DNA of 64,000 nucleotides from Mya arenaria (lineage: Eukaryota > Mollusca > Bivalvia > Myida > Myidae): positions 37,689,152-37,753,151 of the forward strand of contig NC_069132.1 in NCBI RefSeq assembly GCF_026914265.1, in the 5' to 3' direction. The notes below the pieces were generated by a model. It made no database searches and was not told the origin of the DNA. It saw nothing but the letters and a program-made list of their open reading frames with translations. Below are positions 1 through 11,630 of this stretch, in pieces; position 1 is the stretch's first letter, and each line of letters starts with the position of its first letter. The translations under genes were made by a program, and so were the position numbers.

Positions 1-800
1 TTATGAAACTCTATGATCACACAGTTTTAAACCTTTTATTTGTTAAGGCAGACTCTGTGTGATGTTCAAAGTTTCAAACAAAGATGCATCGTATCTTTAA
101 AAAGTTTTTGCATTAGGTACTCTGAATTGTATTCCTTTGTCTGCAGATAGAGTCGGGGTCCCTAATCATCGAATTTCTTGGGGTTGAACTTATAGTTTAT
201 TATTATTAATTGTTTTAATATTAAGTTTCCTCAAGTTTATGTATACTTTGATAAGATCTACCATATACGTTTTTACTTTATTTGGGATTTTTGGGATAAG
301 AATGAGGTTTGGCAGACAAACTTTTTTAAACCCCCAGTAAATTTACATTTTACTGACTGTTCACAGGCGGTACCTAACAATCCATGATAAACACACCTAG
401 TTGTTTTAAAAGAAAAGTATGTACGTACTGTGTTGTTTGTGGAGTTTTGTGATGTTGTTCCATGTTTGTTGTTTGGTTTCGTTTGTTTTAGTGTTCTATG
501 TCGTTGGCGATTACCCTGTGCCATTAAACTTATTATAAACTTCTGTATTTTTTCATAGAAATATTTATCTGGAAAACGACATGTTATTTCACATTTGTTT
601 TCCTTACACGTTTGACCTTTTTTTAATTTTCATTCAGTAAATGACGAACTGTGTATTTTGTTCATGTATTCATGCCCTGTTCAATTTAAAAAGTTACTTT
701 AGTGCATTAACCCTTATCATTCGGAAGTAAATAGATTCATTATTAAAGTTCATAATTGAATGTCCATAAAATGTTTGATTTAAAAATCGAGTAGATTATA
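1..800. other. No gene seen; one diverged dispersed repeat
   Basis: I see no credible coding exon here. Bases about 425-540 match, loosely, segments at about 21296-21450, 48735-48850 and 55313-55408 that share GTTCTATGTC, a TTACCC.GTGCCAT block and a GGGTTTATG block. They form one dispersed repeat family of unknown class. Confidence 0.5.
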
Positions 801-1395
801 AGTATCTTCCATGGCCGAGAGTGTAAGATAGGTTCATTCCGACCCGAGCGTAGGGTGTTTTGCGGAAACGAGATTTACCGAGTTTCCGCAAAACACCCTG
901 CGCGAGGGTCGGGATGAACCTATCTTACACGAACGGCTATGGTAGATGCTTTTTCTCCCATCTCAGTTAAACAAAATTAAGTAAAAAAGGATTTTTCTTT
1001 GGAACTCTTTTGTGCTTAGTGAAAATAATTGCGTATGGATATGCGATAATTCATGATTGTCATGGATATGCGCGCAGTGATTCAGATTATGTTAATAGTC
1101 AAATCGGTCTTTAAATAGTTCTAAAGAGAGTGAAGCATTATTTCTTAAAAGGTGCGTGAAAACTGATTTATGGTGACATTTGAAGCAAGAAATAATTTAT
1201 TAGCGTTCTAAATATTACCACAAGACAAGGTTTTCAAGATGCTACAGACGACAGTCTTTAACAAGGGAAGTAATTACAATGTGGTGACCATTAGAAAGGA
1301 GTTCCATACGGGCATTTTATCTTCGCCCATGGGCAAGATAAGAATATATAGCATGGTTAAATTATTAGATCTACTAATCTGAGGTGTGAGAAAAA
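801..1395 (+). repeat. Palindrome-plus-TIR composite repeat, copy 1
   Basis: Bases 801-949 form an imperfect palindrome: GTATCTTCCATGG and GTAAGATAGGTTC on the left are mirrored by GAACCTATCTTAC and a GGTAGATGC block on the right, around a GTTTCCGCAAAACACCC hairpin. A body of about 445 bp follows. It opens with TTTTTCTCCCATCTCAG and closes with the inverse CTGAGGTGTGAGAAAAA. The same two-part structure recurs at 44001-44537 and three times in 55210-57015. No ORF is evident, so this is probably a non-autonomous DNA element. Confidence 0.75.
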
Positions 1396-3118
1396 GAACC
1401 ATAAAAACATTTTACGAGCAATTTTTCCACTAGCCGGAAATAAAACTGACAGCTACCTCATCAGCGATCAAATTTTGTGTGAGGGGTGTCCAACAGGTAG
1501 CGGCGAAGATAACACTCTTCAAAAATGGGGTTTTGAGATTATTTTTCTTAAATGACCAACAAAAATCCTAACATAAGAATAAAACAAACAGTAAAAAGAT
1601 ATTTGTCTTAAACTTAAATACGATCTTGTACTTAAAAAGGTATCCTCTATATATTAAGGTTTCAAATAGTGAAAATATCATATACTCTTAATGTTTTGAC
1701 ACTTTAATTCGCTCTCGATTCATTATGAAAAGTCAGCGTGCACAGGGATGGGACACATTTTTAACGTCGCCATTTCCGAAATGACTTTCCGTTCGCATAC
1801 AATTTGACGCATTTATTTTGATAAAAAAAGACCATAACATAATTAATCATTTTATTAATCATTTTATTAATCATTTTATATCCTTTCCACAAAAAGAAAA
1901 TACGTTTTTTTAAGTGTAAGATCGCGAACTATTTCTCGTGACCATCAAAGGTTAATATTACAGATATAATTAAGCCTTAGGTTCTATCTCGGTGAAATAT
2001 TTTACGATCTTACACTGAAACAAAAGGTTATCCTCGTTATCGTGGGGTTATATAGGAGTTGCGAATGTTCCCTAAGTGTTGCACCTACACTCATGCATCT
2101 TCATAGGAATGGGAAATTGTGCATCTGTGATTTGTTTGACATTTTGCTCGGTCTAAAATGTTATGTCCCATGAACCAGTAGTTTCGGGCTGATAGAACGA
2201 TAAACTCATTAAAATCAGATCCGCAATACTCACTTCACGACAACGTTACGGCATTACGGAGTTACGGTACACACCGTAATGAAAATAAGCGATCGTCAAT
2301 TTATTGTTTTAATGATATTGGTGTTACAATGATAGAATGTTAGCCAGTTTTATAATGCACATGCTCATCTAGCTTATTTCAAAACATTATTTTAACCATC
2401 CCTGTGTCCAGATGGCGTCTCAGGGCACAGTACGGCTGCAGATGTAAATGTTAAGTCGAAAAAAATAACTGACTTGTGTTGGCGCAAATGTCTGTTATAA
2501 GAAGGCATTCATGTGCTATCCGCAGAAGCCCTTACAGCATACTACTATTGGACGGAGCAAAGAATCCATATATGTATAGTCTACATTGGCTTCCCATCAA
2601 CCGCACACTCAAATCGTAGCTTCAATAGGTTTTTTAAAGGACCAAAAACATACTGTTCGAAATCGCTTTTGGGCCAGTACATTGGTTTCCGAACACCCGC
2701 CCAATCAAATTGTAGCTTAAATACGACTGTCTCTGCGTTGCAAAAGGGCATTATGGCTCTTCTTTTATTACCTTATTTGCGTATATGCTTTGCTAAGTTA
2801 ATTCCTAAAAGGAGTAATAACACTTGCAGTGTCTCACTTATCAATAATGTCAAGTTTTCCTTCTATGGATGATTTCTTTAGAGTCCGAATGATCTCTTTC
2901 GAAATTTCATGTCATAAACCGATATTTGGTATATACGCGAATGGGACGGATTTTGATTTAATCACCGACAAAGCATACCTCCAACAAAAACGCTCTCTAT
3001 TAAGTCATGAATTCGTTGTATTGAGTGTTGTTTTGATCGATCCGTACATGCGGTATTCTATTCAATGATCTTGAAATACCAGCAAACAAATAACTGCAAT
3101 GTCGACAAAGAACGTAAC
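1396..3118. other. Intergenic, no supported gene
   Basis: Bases 1846-1880 hold three copies of a 14-bp ATTAATCATTTT-type unit. Bases about 2580-2720 hold an imperfect tandem duplication (ACATTGG..TTCC...CAAAT.GTAGCTT occurs twice). The open frame across 2513-2872 runs through that duplication and has no recognisable domain, so I do not call it a gene. Confidence 0.45.
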
Positions 3119-3345
3119 GAAGTGATGTGGTAGAGTAGTAAAGACGCAGAATAAAAGTGGAATAGAGTAATGGAGTCGTTCACTAGTGAAATCGTGGAGA
3201 GTCGTAGAGTTGTGGATTCATAAAGTAGTGGAGTCTTCAAGTACCAGAGTGGTAGAGTCGTGGAGTATAAGTGTCGTACACTTGTGGAGTCGTAGAATAG
3301 AGGTGTCATAGAGTAGTGAATTCGTACAGAAGTGGATTCGTATGG
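3119..3345. repeat. 16-bp minisatellite downstream of gene A
   Basis: Degenerate repeats of a unit like GTCGTAGAGTAGTGGA. The same unit forms the larger array at 10317-10948 downstream of gene B. Both arrays run straight into a shared 3' flank (CGTAGCATGCA.TGCT..., then the CAGAACAGAACAGA run), so they occupy the same position in the two duplicated units. Confidence 0.75.
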
Positions 3346-4381
3346 TAATATTTGTGTCGTAGCATGCACTGCTGTTCCTGATTCTTTCGCCTATTTTGCT
3401 CATTCCTCCCCTTTTCGCACCTTCGGTCAGAGATCACCAAACAATATGGTAGAACAGAACAGAACAGATGAACAAAAGCAAGAAAGATATAGACAGGCAT
3501 ATACATTTTGATGAAAAATAATGGCTGTTTCAAATATTCGATGCTTAGTATAACATGTTCACTAAGAAGCCTTATAAATACGGCTCCAGAAGGTCATCGG
3601 CCCATCTGTCCTTGATGTACACAAAAGCGACAAATGCAAAACATTCATACGTTTTTATAAATCGAGACTATAAACCATATATACAAAATGAGAATATTAG
3701 TTAATATTTTAAGTTAGATACAATACGGTTTAAGATGTTAGTTAGCATAATGAAGATACATGTATTCATCATCTTTATTTATTTTAAGTTTAAAAAATCA
3801 CTTAATTGATTTAATGTTTAATGCTTTGATTAAATAATAAATGGACATGCTTACAGACCAATTACGTAAATGTTTTATTGCATTGTGTTTTCGTTTGCGT
3901 CCGCTCTTTAACCAACCGTAAAATAGTATTAATAACATAGACATGACATGTAGATACATCATACATAAGCATATGATGCATATAAAAGTAAACACATAAG
4001 TTCAAACAAATAATAAACACGAAATAAAAGGATTGGCACTCCTACATATGTATTTCTATCTTCATGTGATTCTTGTAAAAAAACTCTCATGTTCGGTAGG
4101 GCCAGAGACCGAAAAGTATTTCCGTGTATAATAAGATTTGAATTAAAGTATGAAAAAAGACGTCAAAATAAATTAAATAAAAGTTGTGATAATTAATTAA
4201 AGGTACGAGCACGCATTTGTCAAGACACTTGGTAATATAATTCCGCGCGGTTTCGATTGCCTGCTCCTTATTGGTCAAACCCTTCGTATTGTATTCAGTA
4301 GGCCCTCCAGTGTCATGTTGATAACGCTAAGTGAGAGTGTGTAGGCTGTTCCATTGCCAATGGTCTTCCAGTATCAAACGG
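3346..4381 (-). other. 3' flank / probable 3' UTR of gene A
   Basis: Matched in blocks by 10949-11630 downstream of gene B, notably around 3890-4330 against 11145-11580. Retention across the duplication fits a 3' UTR and terminal region. An AATAAA on the minus strand lies at 3874-3879, but I cannot confirm it as the polyadenylation signal. No separate gene seen. Confidence 0.5.
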
Positions 4382-7300
4382 CTAGTAGGGCTGTTGCTTG
4401 TTTGTGCCTGCAGGCTGTTGTTGCCATTGCTGGTTAGTGCCTTCAGGCTGTTGCTGCCAATTTTGCTGGTGTGTGCCTGCAGAGTGCTGGTGTTGTGGCC
4501 ACTGGGTCTGGGCACCGGCGGGATGTCCGGCGGGGGATGCAAGTGGGTACTGATTGGGATATGGAGGCGGGTTTTGAACTGTAATTAGAATTAACTTATT
4601 TGAGTGTCTTGGATGTTCAAACATACGTGCGCTATTTGTACTAGGTGATTTCATTATATGGACTATTAATACAAACAGGGCTTTCTTATGTATTCTAAAG
4701 GTATGATATCTGGCTTATTTAACTGAAAATAATTTGCAATGATATCAATACAGAATGGCATTGATCCGCAATTTCATATGAACCTATATGATATCTTATA
4801 GGTTATGATACGCTGGGGTGCCAAGGATGGCAATTTTGGTCTTAATAAAGACATTCAACTAGAGAGTACTTAAATAATTCAGCTCGACAAAATGTAAGAT
4901 TTAAAGCGTCCTCAATTATTTCGTTATAATCTTGTTTTGTGCATAAAGCACTTAGCTCGTTTTCAAGTATTATTGGCACAGTTAAACTCTTGATAATGCT
5001 CAAACTTTGAATATATGGAATTTGAAAATATTATTGAAATAAATATTATTTAAAGATGCACTCTTACTCCCAAATAAAATTTACCACAATTAATACTATT
5101 GTTTTAATATTCCAAAAAGGATGAATAAATGTCGAAAACATTTGTTCTTATGAAGGATACCGAGATTAATTTGATAGAAATGTGCGTAAAACACGGTATT
5201 TCTACCTTATGAGACTAAAGTAGATCACAGTAAGTATTTAGCATTTACGAATCATTTAATATTTTTGCCCTTTCTGCTATTAAATACACGGTTATACTCA
5301 TGTTATCAGTAATTAATATTTTCCATAAATACATTATTCAGTAAGTAGTTAAAGGTTTATGAGTCAAAATGTATGTTTGCTATACATGTTAATGTATTGA
5401 TTTTGAATAAGAGTGTCACTTTAAACCAAATAGTAGGTTGTTTGCTTAAATTAAGGTAAAGATGACTGTTATAAATTCCTCAACCTTTTCATTACAGCTG
5501 TGAATTTCCTTGTGTGAGACTTACCTACTGCACTGGAGGCTTGGTTGTTCTGCACCACTTGTCCTTGGCGCCCACGTGACTTGCGCACACAACAGACGAT
5601 GGCAACAATGACACCGACGACGATGGCCACAAATATCACACACCCGACCACAATGCCCACTATCGCTCCTACTCCACTGGATGTATAGTATAACTATATA
5701 ACCATTATTATTTAAAACATATAACGTAGTGCAAACTGTAATACCACAGTGAAAACTACAGGGACAAGCCAAGAAGACCGGAATCAAGTATACACCTTGT
5801 TAAGAGGTCTTTGATGGGGACCAAAACGACATTGATCGAGGGACACAGCCGTACAGAAACACTTTCAAGACAGACCACTCACGCATCAAAATAGCTTCAC
5901 CAATAAATCATTAAAACGGACAGTGAAACACGAGTACACTGTGGAGGTGGGAGTGGAATACATAATTCATATGCTCAAACTAGCTCCTTTGCCTGGCAAA
6001 AAATAATATCATACCATCGATTATTTTTTAATTAAAATTATAAGCCCCATCGAAGTCATGGTAGTCAAGTAGCCAAAAGCACACTGCGATCTTGTTAATA
6101 TGTTGTTCGTTGGAGCTATCGTGTATTCGCCCTCCAGCGTCGGAGCAGAAACATAAAGGCACGACGGTGAAGACACGAAAGTACGAAGGCGAAAGAGCGT
6201 GAGGACTAAGAAGCGAAGAGGGGGGGGGGTAGTAATACAGATTGACTAACGTTACAAATTTAAATTTCTCATAAAAATGAACTGGTGATCCTGCTGGGAC
6301 AAGTCTGAGATTGAAAACGGCTAAACTATTAAATGTTAACAGCTTGTCAAAGTGATATATACGAGGCGCAAACAACAATATTCGGTTAAGAGCTTTGATA
6401 ACCCATATCGGGTCACATACTTACCCCTTAAATTATCAAAGTATTTGTTTCACATATAGACCGCTAGTAATTGTGTACGCAGAGTTTATACAAATAAGAC
6501 CAATCAAATAGCTCACGTGTCTTCACAGCATTTTCTATAATCACAGCAACCCCACTCGCACCATTTTAAGCCATAACTTGAAGTGACACAGTATTCACCA
6601 GCATCGGCTCCTGTTAAAAATATAACAGTTTTGTTCAGTTCAGATGATAACAGAATGGGCGTGGTATTGTATCCATAAAATGCAAACACTTATTAACTTA
6701 ATTAGTTTGGTACTAAATTTGTTGGCTCTATACATGTTAAATCATACCAACGATTGTGATTCAATTTTTTTTATTATGTACTCCATCAACCATTTTATAA
6801 TAATAATAATATTGACAAGTTGTCAATAAATACCGTCGTCGGCAGCCACGGTGAATTCATCATTTCACCTCATACATACCGTGGGAAAATTGAATGATAA
6901 AATATTGTTTAAATGAATATGCATGAGATATGGGAGAAAACTCTTCTTCTTATAAAATCACATGTTACCATTAAATTCGTTTTTGATAACCCTGTACTGT
7001 CAGTTGTCTCCGCATGTGAGTGGTCTTAGTGCTGTTTATGATTTTTATTTTGAAACGCAGTGGTTTTTCTCTAGGCAGTTCGATAACAGGCATGTTAGTT
7101 TGATAAAGAAAACATTAGAAAATTGATTTTGTTGTCCCAATTTCACAGTCACGTATGCCGTTCGCATTTGCGGCAACGTGATTGTTTTTCTCTCTCACAG
7201 TGATAATCGGCGCATATCTTTCACAAAATGATTATCCTTATATTTGTTATTCTATCCCGAAGCATTACTTCAAACGTCTATGGGGAGTTGACCTCAAAGT

Positions 7301-9234
7301 TCATATACTTTCAAAATCATTTACAATGTATTGCATACCTGTTTATCGATCTTACTTGGAAATAACCCATTGCGCCTCAATGTATTACTAGTTTAAGTTT
7401 ATTATGATCAATATTATTCAGTTATTTTCTATAGATTTCACATGAAGTGAAGGCGAATTCACACAGTTTAACAACCGAAATACAAGTGGTTAAAAGCCTG
7501 CTTTAAGGCTAGAACTAGAACCATGTTCATACACAATAAAGCTTACACCACTCCAGAAAAGCCAGATTAAAAAAATTGACACACTTTCGGAAATGTTGTG
7601 TCGCCCGGTATATAACCATTTAAAAAATGTGAATATATTGCCCGTTTGAAAATATTTGTGATTTAGGATGTAAAGGAAGTCTTAAAAGCAAAGAACTGGC
7701 GTATCCAAAGTTGCTTTCAAGGTGCACACTATATGTTGATGCCAATGTTATATTTTATTAAATGCATTATTATGTTTCATTTGACTTTAAATTATCAAAA
7801 CAAAAAAAGCATTTGATGTATGTACAGATATTATAATCTTTAGCGATATGTTGGTGCCTTTTTAACTGGAGAATTTGTGGTACGTAGCTATAAATCATAC
7901 AAAATATATTTATAAAGGCTATTTTTAACTTGTTAATCGTTTGTTCCTTTTATTTTGATCGTATAAGTGAATTGAGCTAAACTTGATAATAGCGTTAATT
8001 TTTATTTTTTGGCATCAACCTATATTGTGCGCCTTTTAACTGACATTTCCTAATGCGAGGTTGCAGCTTATTTTGCATATCGCCAGGCTAAATTATTAAA
8101 CAACGCTACTTTTTTGACATATTGCTGAAACTGTTAACACATGTTTATAAAATAAGTTTGGTTCAAAATTGAAAACTAAAGAGTTCAGCAATTTGATCAG
8201 TAGTTAAATATAGGTGATCAAAATCGATATTTCCACTGTCGCAAAAATGGCCTTTCCTCTCTTTACGGATTGTTATAAGTACTTTGGCCTAAAACGCACA
8301 CAGTTCGAATATACTCTTAGGCATTAACTCAAATTTACTGACATACGCCAACAATTGATATAACCACTTCGCCTTTCGGCGGCCGATATAATATACAAAA
8401 GGTTTAATATTAGAGGTAAAACAATGTATTGAACCTTATTATTGTCAATGACCTACAAAACAATTGTTTATAAATCATTTGTGAATTTAATATCATAGTC
8501 AATATATTTAAATACTTGAACAATGATTTGAGCTCAAGGGTACGCATATACTATGAAACCAAATTATTGAACCTACTGTACCTTTGCTAACGAGTACAGA
8601 TACCATTTAACGACATGCATACACCATACTTTTGTTTGAATGATGATATGAAAACATAATTTCATGATTTTTGCATCCGTTTTCGCTGTGCAATCGTAAT
8701 TGCAATGCCATTTTACTGTCTTTGCAAAACCTTCGCGCACATGGTATTACATTTGTTGAATAAATGTTTTTTTTAAGATTTGTAGTTTTACAACTTAACA
8801 GACATGACGTCGTAATTTGGTTTCAATGGTTTCAATACATTTATCAGACAATGAAGAAGTTTCGGTATTTCATTATACTGTATGGACGAAATAAAATAAG
8901 TGTTTAGAATAAGGAAACATCGACTGCGAATGGTTAAATATTAAATACACTTAAAAAATTTAAAACTTCAATGGGCTAAATATCATGTAAAATTTATATA
9001 GAAATTAAATGTAAAAACAGTATATAAAAATATCAAGCGTCGATTTGAATACGGATTAGCAGATTATATTCGTGTATGTTACGCTTTTGTTAAATTGCCG
9101 ATTGAGAAAAATCAGTTATTATAAAATAATGATAATTCTACAGATTTGAGCATTGTTGAATTGTTAGAAAATAGCTTCTTACCATGAAAACAAATAACAG
9201 CAACCAATGTCGAAAACAATAATACTCCCTCCAT
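4382..9234 (-). CDS. Gene A: CYYR/Shisa-like single-pass membrane protein, 164 aa
   Basis: Four coding exons: 9183-9234, 6517-6610, 5525-5676 and 4382-4578 (52+94+152+197 nt, ending TAG). Intron phases are 1, 2, 1. Donors are GTAAGA, GTGAGC and GTAAGT; all acceptors end CAG. Residues 1-21 are a signal peptide opening MEGVLLFSTLVAV. Residues 22-49 are a small ectodomain with six cysteines, including two CC pairs, plus aromatic residues. Residues about 52-79 are a Val/Ile-rich membrane helix followed by CCVRKSRGR. The tail is Gln/Pro-rich with PPPY at 103-106 and about 11-residue GTNQQWQQQPA repeats. This is the layout of the cysteine-and-tyrosine-rich / Shisa superfamily, whose PPxY tails can bind WW-domain ubiquitin ligases; the ligand is unknown. 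Gene B is its tandem paralogue. The family call is from layout, not from search. Confidence 0.85.
5050..5424. mobile_element. TTAA-bounded MITE, copy 1 (intron 3 of gene A)
   Basis: Flanked by TTAA at 5050-5053 and 5421-5424. The termini are inverted: AGATGCACTCTTACTC against AGTGACACTCTTATTC. The paralogous intron in gene B lacks the element and has a single TTAA at 12285-12288 in matching flank (..TTAAA.CCAAATAG), so insertion duplicated TTAA. Related copies lie at 17648-18023, 35993-36358 and 43178-43560. No ORF. TTAA targets are used by piggyBac and some other superfamilies; the ends are not the usual CCY of piggyBac. Confidence 0.85.
6611..9182 (-). other. Intron 1 of gene A
   Basis: Intron of 2.6 kb, no coding exon seen. 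Blocks near 6840-7090 and 8930-9180 match intron 1 of gene B (16375-16600 and 18540-18750); the middle is largely unalignable by eye. Short open frames such as 7182-7391 have no counterpart in gene B. Confidence 0.6.
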
Positions 9235-9290
9235 GTCTGTTTCAATACAAGAATTTCTTTAACGGGCGAGAGAATACTTTGAGCAAGCTG

Positions 9291-9298
9291 TATATAAC
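9291..9298 (-). promoter_or_regulatory. Probable TATA box of gene A
   Basis: Minus-strand GTTATATA lies 57 bp before the start codon. The same sequence lies at 18867-18874, 64 bp before gene B's start, inside a conserved block. Conservation between diverged duplicates supports a core promoter; the transcription start is not shown. Confidence 0.5.
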
Positions 9299-9360
9299 AT
9301 TATCTGTTTTATTACCTATTCAATAATATATCTACATGCAGCTGCACACCGGCCCAGCTC

Positions 9361-9475
9361 AAGTTTCAAGTTTCAAGTTTATTCAATAAACTCATGTCAT
9401 ACAAGCATGACAAAAGGAGCATTGCAGTGAACATATTATACACATAGACAAACCGTGCAATGGTTCATGTCAATG
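9361..9475. repeat. Insertion present only in unit A
   Basis: Begins with three AAGTTTC units, contains CTCATGTCATACAAGCATGA, and ends near a CATAGACAAACCGTGC junction. The corresponding place in unit B (about 18930-18985) has different sequence, so this is a candidate dispersed repeat inserted after duplication. The class is not identified. Confidence 0.4.
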
Positions 9476-10316
9476 ACTTGTTGAGACTGTTAGTTCGGAT
9501 AACGATTCGTTCCGTGAATAACAAATACAATGAAAATGATAGAAACACAACCATTGTGACGTTATCTTACAATTTCCTTTCTTTAACATGAACGTGTATT
9601 GTGTTTTCAGGGACCTTTTATATAGATTATATAAATGTAAACACTGTTATAAGCACTTACAATCATCTCAAAATATGTTAAATAAATTCGTTTTTATTTT
9701 TTTTCTATAACATGATTAAAGAAGTAATAAGTAAGTATCTGGTTTAAAAAGGAACTGTTAAGAACAAAATTACAAAACGCAGAATTGTAATGTTTATGCT
9801 TTTCAGTTTTCTATGTACATGATTATATTATGAAGTTTTAGTGATTAGCTTGTAATATGTTAATGAATAAGTTCCGTATAAGGAGCACTGTTATTGATTC
9901 ATTGTGAAATATAGTTTTTGATTTGTTCATAAAAAATGCTAGTTTCTTCTTAATTTCATAATGTTTGGTTTATGGATGTCAACACGTTGTCTCTTATTAA
10001 TATGCGCCCCTTTTCACAAGCAACTGTTTATTCCTCATCCCTCTCAGTTAGCTCAACAATTGTGGTAGGTAACAAGATTGCATTTTGTCGCCCAACTGTC
10101 TATCATGCGCATTGTATCATTCACATATCGAATGATAAGTAAGAAGCTGCTATCCAGCAGCACTTAGTTTTATTCACTGGATTGTTTGCCATGTACGACA
10201 CAATTGCTTTAAAAACATGAGTAGTCTTATCTAAGATATGAGTAGTAGCAATATGTTTTAAAATGTTTGACATGATCATATGCAAGTGAACCTGCGTTTT
10301 CACAATAAGCAGAATC

Positions 10317-10948
10317 TTACAGTAGTGGTGTCGTTAAGTAGTGATGTTGTAGAGTAATGGAATCGTAGAATAGTGTCGTCGTAGAGTAGTGGTGTCATCA
10401 GGTAGTAGTGTCGTTGAGTAATGGAATCGTAGAATAGTGGAGTCTTAGAGTAGCGGTATCGTTGAGTAATGGAGTCGTAGAGTAGTGATGTCATAAAGTA
10501 ATGGTGTCGTTGAGTAATTGAGGCGTAGAGTAGTGATGTTGTAAAGTAATACTGTCGTTGAGGAGTCGAGCCGTATAGCCGTGGCGTTGTAAAATAGTGG
10601 TGTCGTTGAGTAGTGGAGTCGAAGGGAAGTGGTGAAATAAAGTGGTGGGATCGTGGAGTAGTGGAGTCTGCAGTAGTGGAGTCGTTGAGTAATGCAATCG
10701 TTGAGTAGTGGAGTCGTAGAGCAGTGATGTCTCTGAGGAATGCAGTCGGAATGTTGTTGTGTATTTGATTAATGCAGTCGTAGAATAGTGGTGTCGTTGA
10801 GTAATGTAGTCGAAGAGTAGTGGTGTCGTTGAGTAATGCAGTCGTAGAGTAGTGGTGTCTTTGGATAATGGAGTTGTAGAGTAGTGGTGTCGTTGAGTAA
10901 TAGAGTCGTTGAGTTATAGAGTTGTAGAGTAGTGATTCGTAGAGTGAT
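10317..10948. repeat. 16-bp minisatellite downstream of gene B
   Basis: About 39 degenerate copies of a 16-bp unit alternating between GTCGTAGAGTAGTGGT and GTCGTTGAGTAATGGA types, so the visible period is often 32 bp. The minus strand stays open for 222 codons because of this composition; that is not a gene. The array starts exactly where unit A of the segmental duplication ends. Confidence 0.85.
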
Positions 10949-11630
10949 ATTAGTGTCGTAGCATGCAATGCTATTTCCGATCCTTTTGCCTATTTTGAGT
11001 ATCCCTCCCCCTTTTTGCAACTTCGTCGGAAAACACCAAACGATATGGTAGAACAGAACAGAACAGAACAGATAAAAAGCACAAATAATATCTACATAAC
11101 ATCTCTGTTTGCGTGTAAGTTTAAATTTGTTCTATATAATTTTTGTGTCCGCTCTTTTCCCAACCGTAAAATAGTATTAATAACATATATATGGCATGTT
11201 GGTACATCATACATAAGCATACAATGATTATAAATGTTAACACATAAGTTCAAACAAATGATAAAAAAGAAATAAAAGGATTGGCACTCCTACACATATA
11301 TATATCTTCATATGATTCTTTAGAAGAACTCTCTTATGTTCAACAAGGCCAGAGACCGAAAACAATTTCCGTGTATAATAAGATTTGAATAGTTTTGTAA
11401 AGAAAAAAGGCGTCAAAAATAAAATAAAAGTAGTGAGAGATATTAATTTTAAGGTACGAGCACGCATTAGTCCAGACACTTGGTATTATACTTCCGCGCG
11501 GTTTCGATTGCCTGCTCCTTATTGGCAAAACCCTTAGTATTGTTTTTAGTAGGCTCTCCAACGTTAGATTGAAAACGGTAAGTGAATGTTTGTAGGGTGT
11601 TCCACTGCCAATGGTTCCAGTATCAAACGG

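Larger units (their letters stand above)
3119..10316. repeat. Segmental duplication, unit A
   Basis: This interval and 10317-20945 share, in the same order: the 16-bp minisatellite, a common 3' flank, all four exons of a CYYR-like gene, intron blocks (for example 6840-7090 against 16375-16600), the promoter region, and an upstream block (9630-10316 against about 20255-20945) ending near a GTGAACCTGCGTTTT motif. The units are head to tail. Divergence is substantial in introns and low in exon 1 and the membrane exon. Unit B is longer mainly because of insertions at 12590-15173 and about 19125-20250. Confidence 0.8.

Noticed and set aside
2513..2872. 119-codon open frame on the plus strand
   Set aside because: It crosses an imperfect tandem duplication, has no domain, signal peptide or splice partner, and its composition is like the surrounding non-coding DNA.
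6028..6378. 116-codon open frame on the minus strand
   Set aside because: It lies in intron 2 of gene A, and its counterpart in gene B (about 15340-15930) is not open, so it is not conserved.
10300..10968. 222-codon open frame on the minus strand
   Set aside because: It is produced by the 16-bp GAGTAGTGGT-type minisatellite; the product is a low-complexity Tyr/Ser/Thr/Leu repeat with overlapping open frames, and the homologous array at 3119-3345 is not open in the same way.
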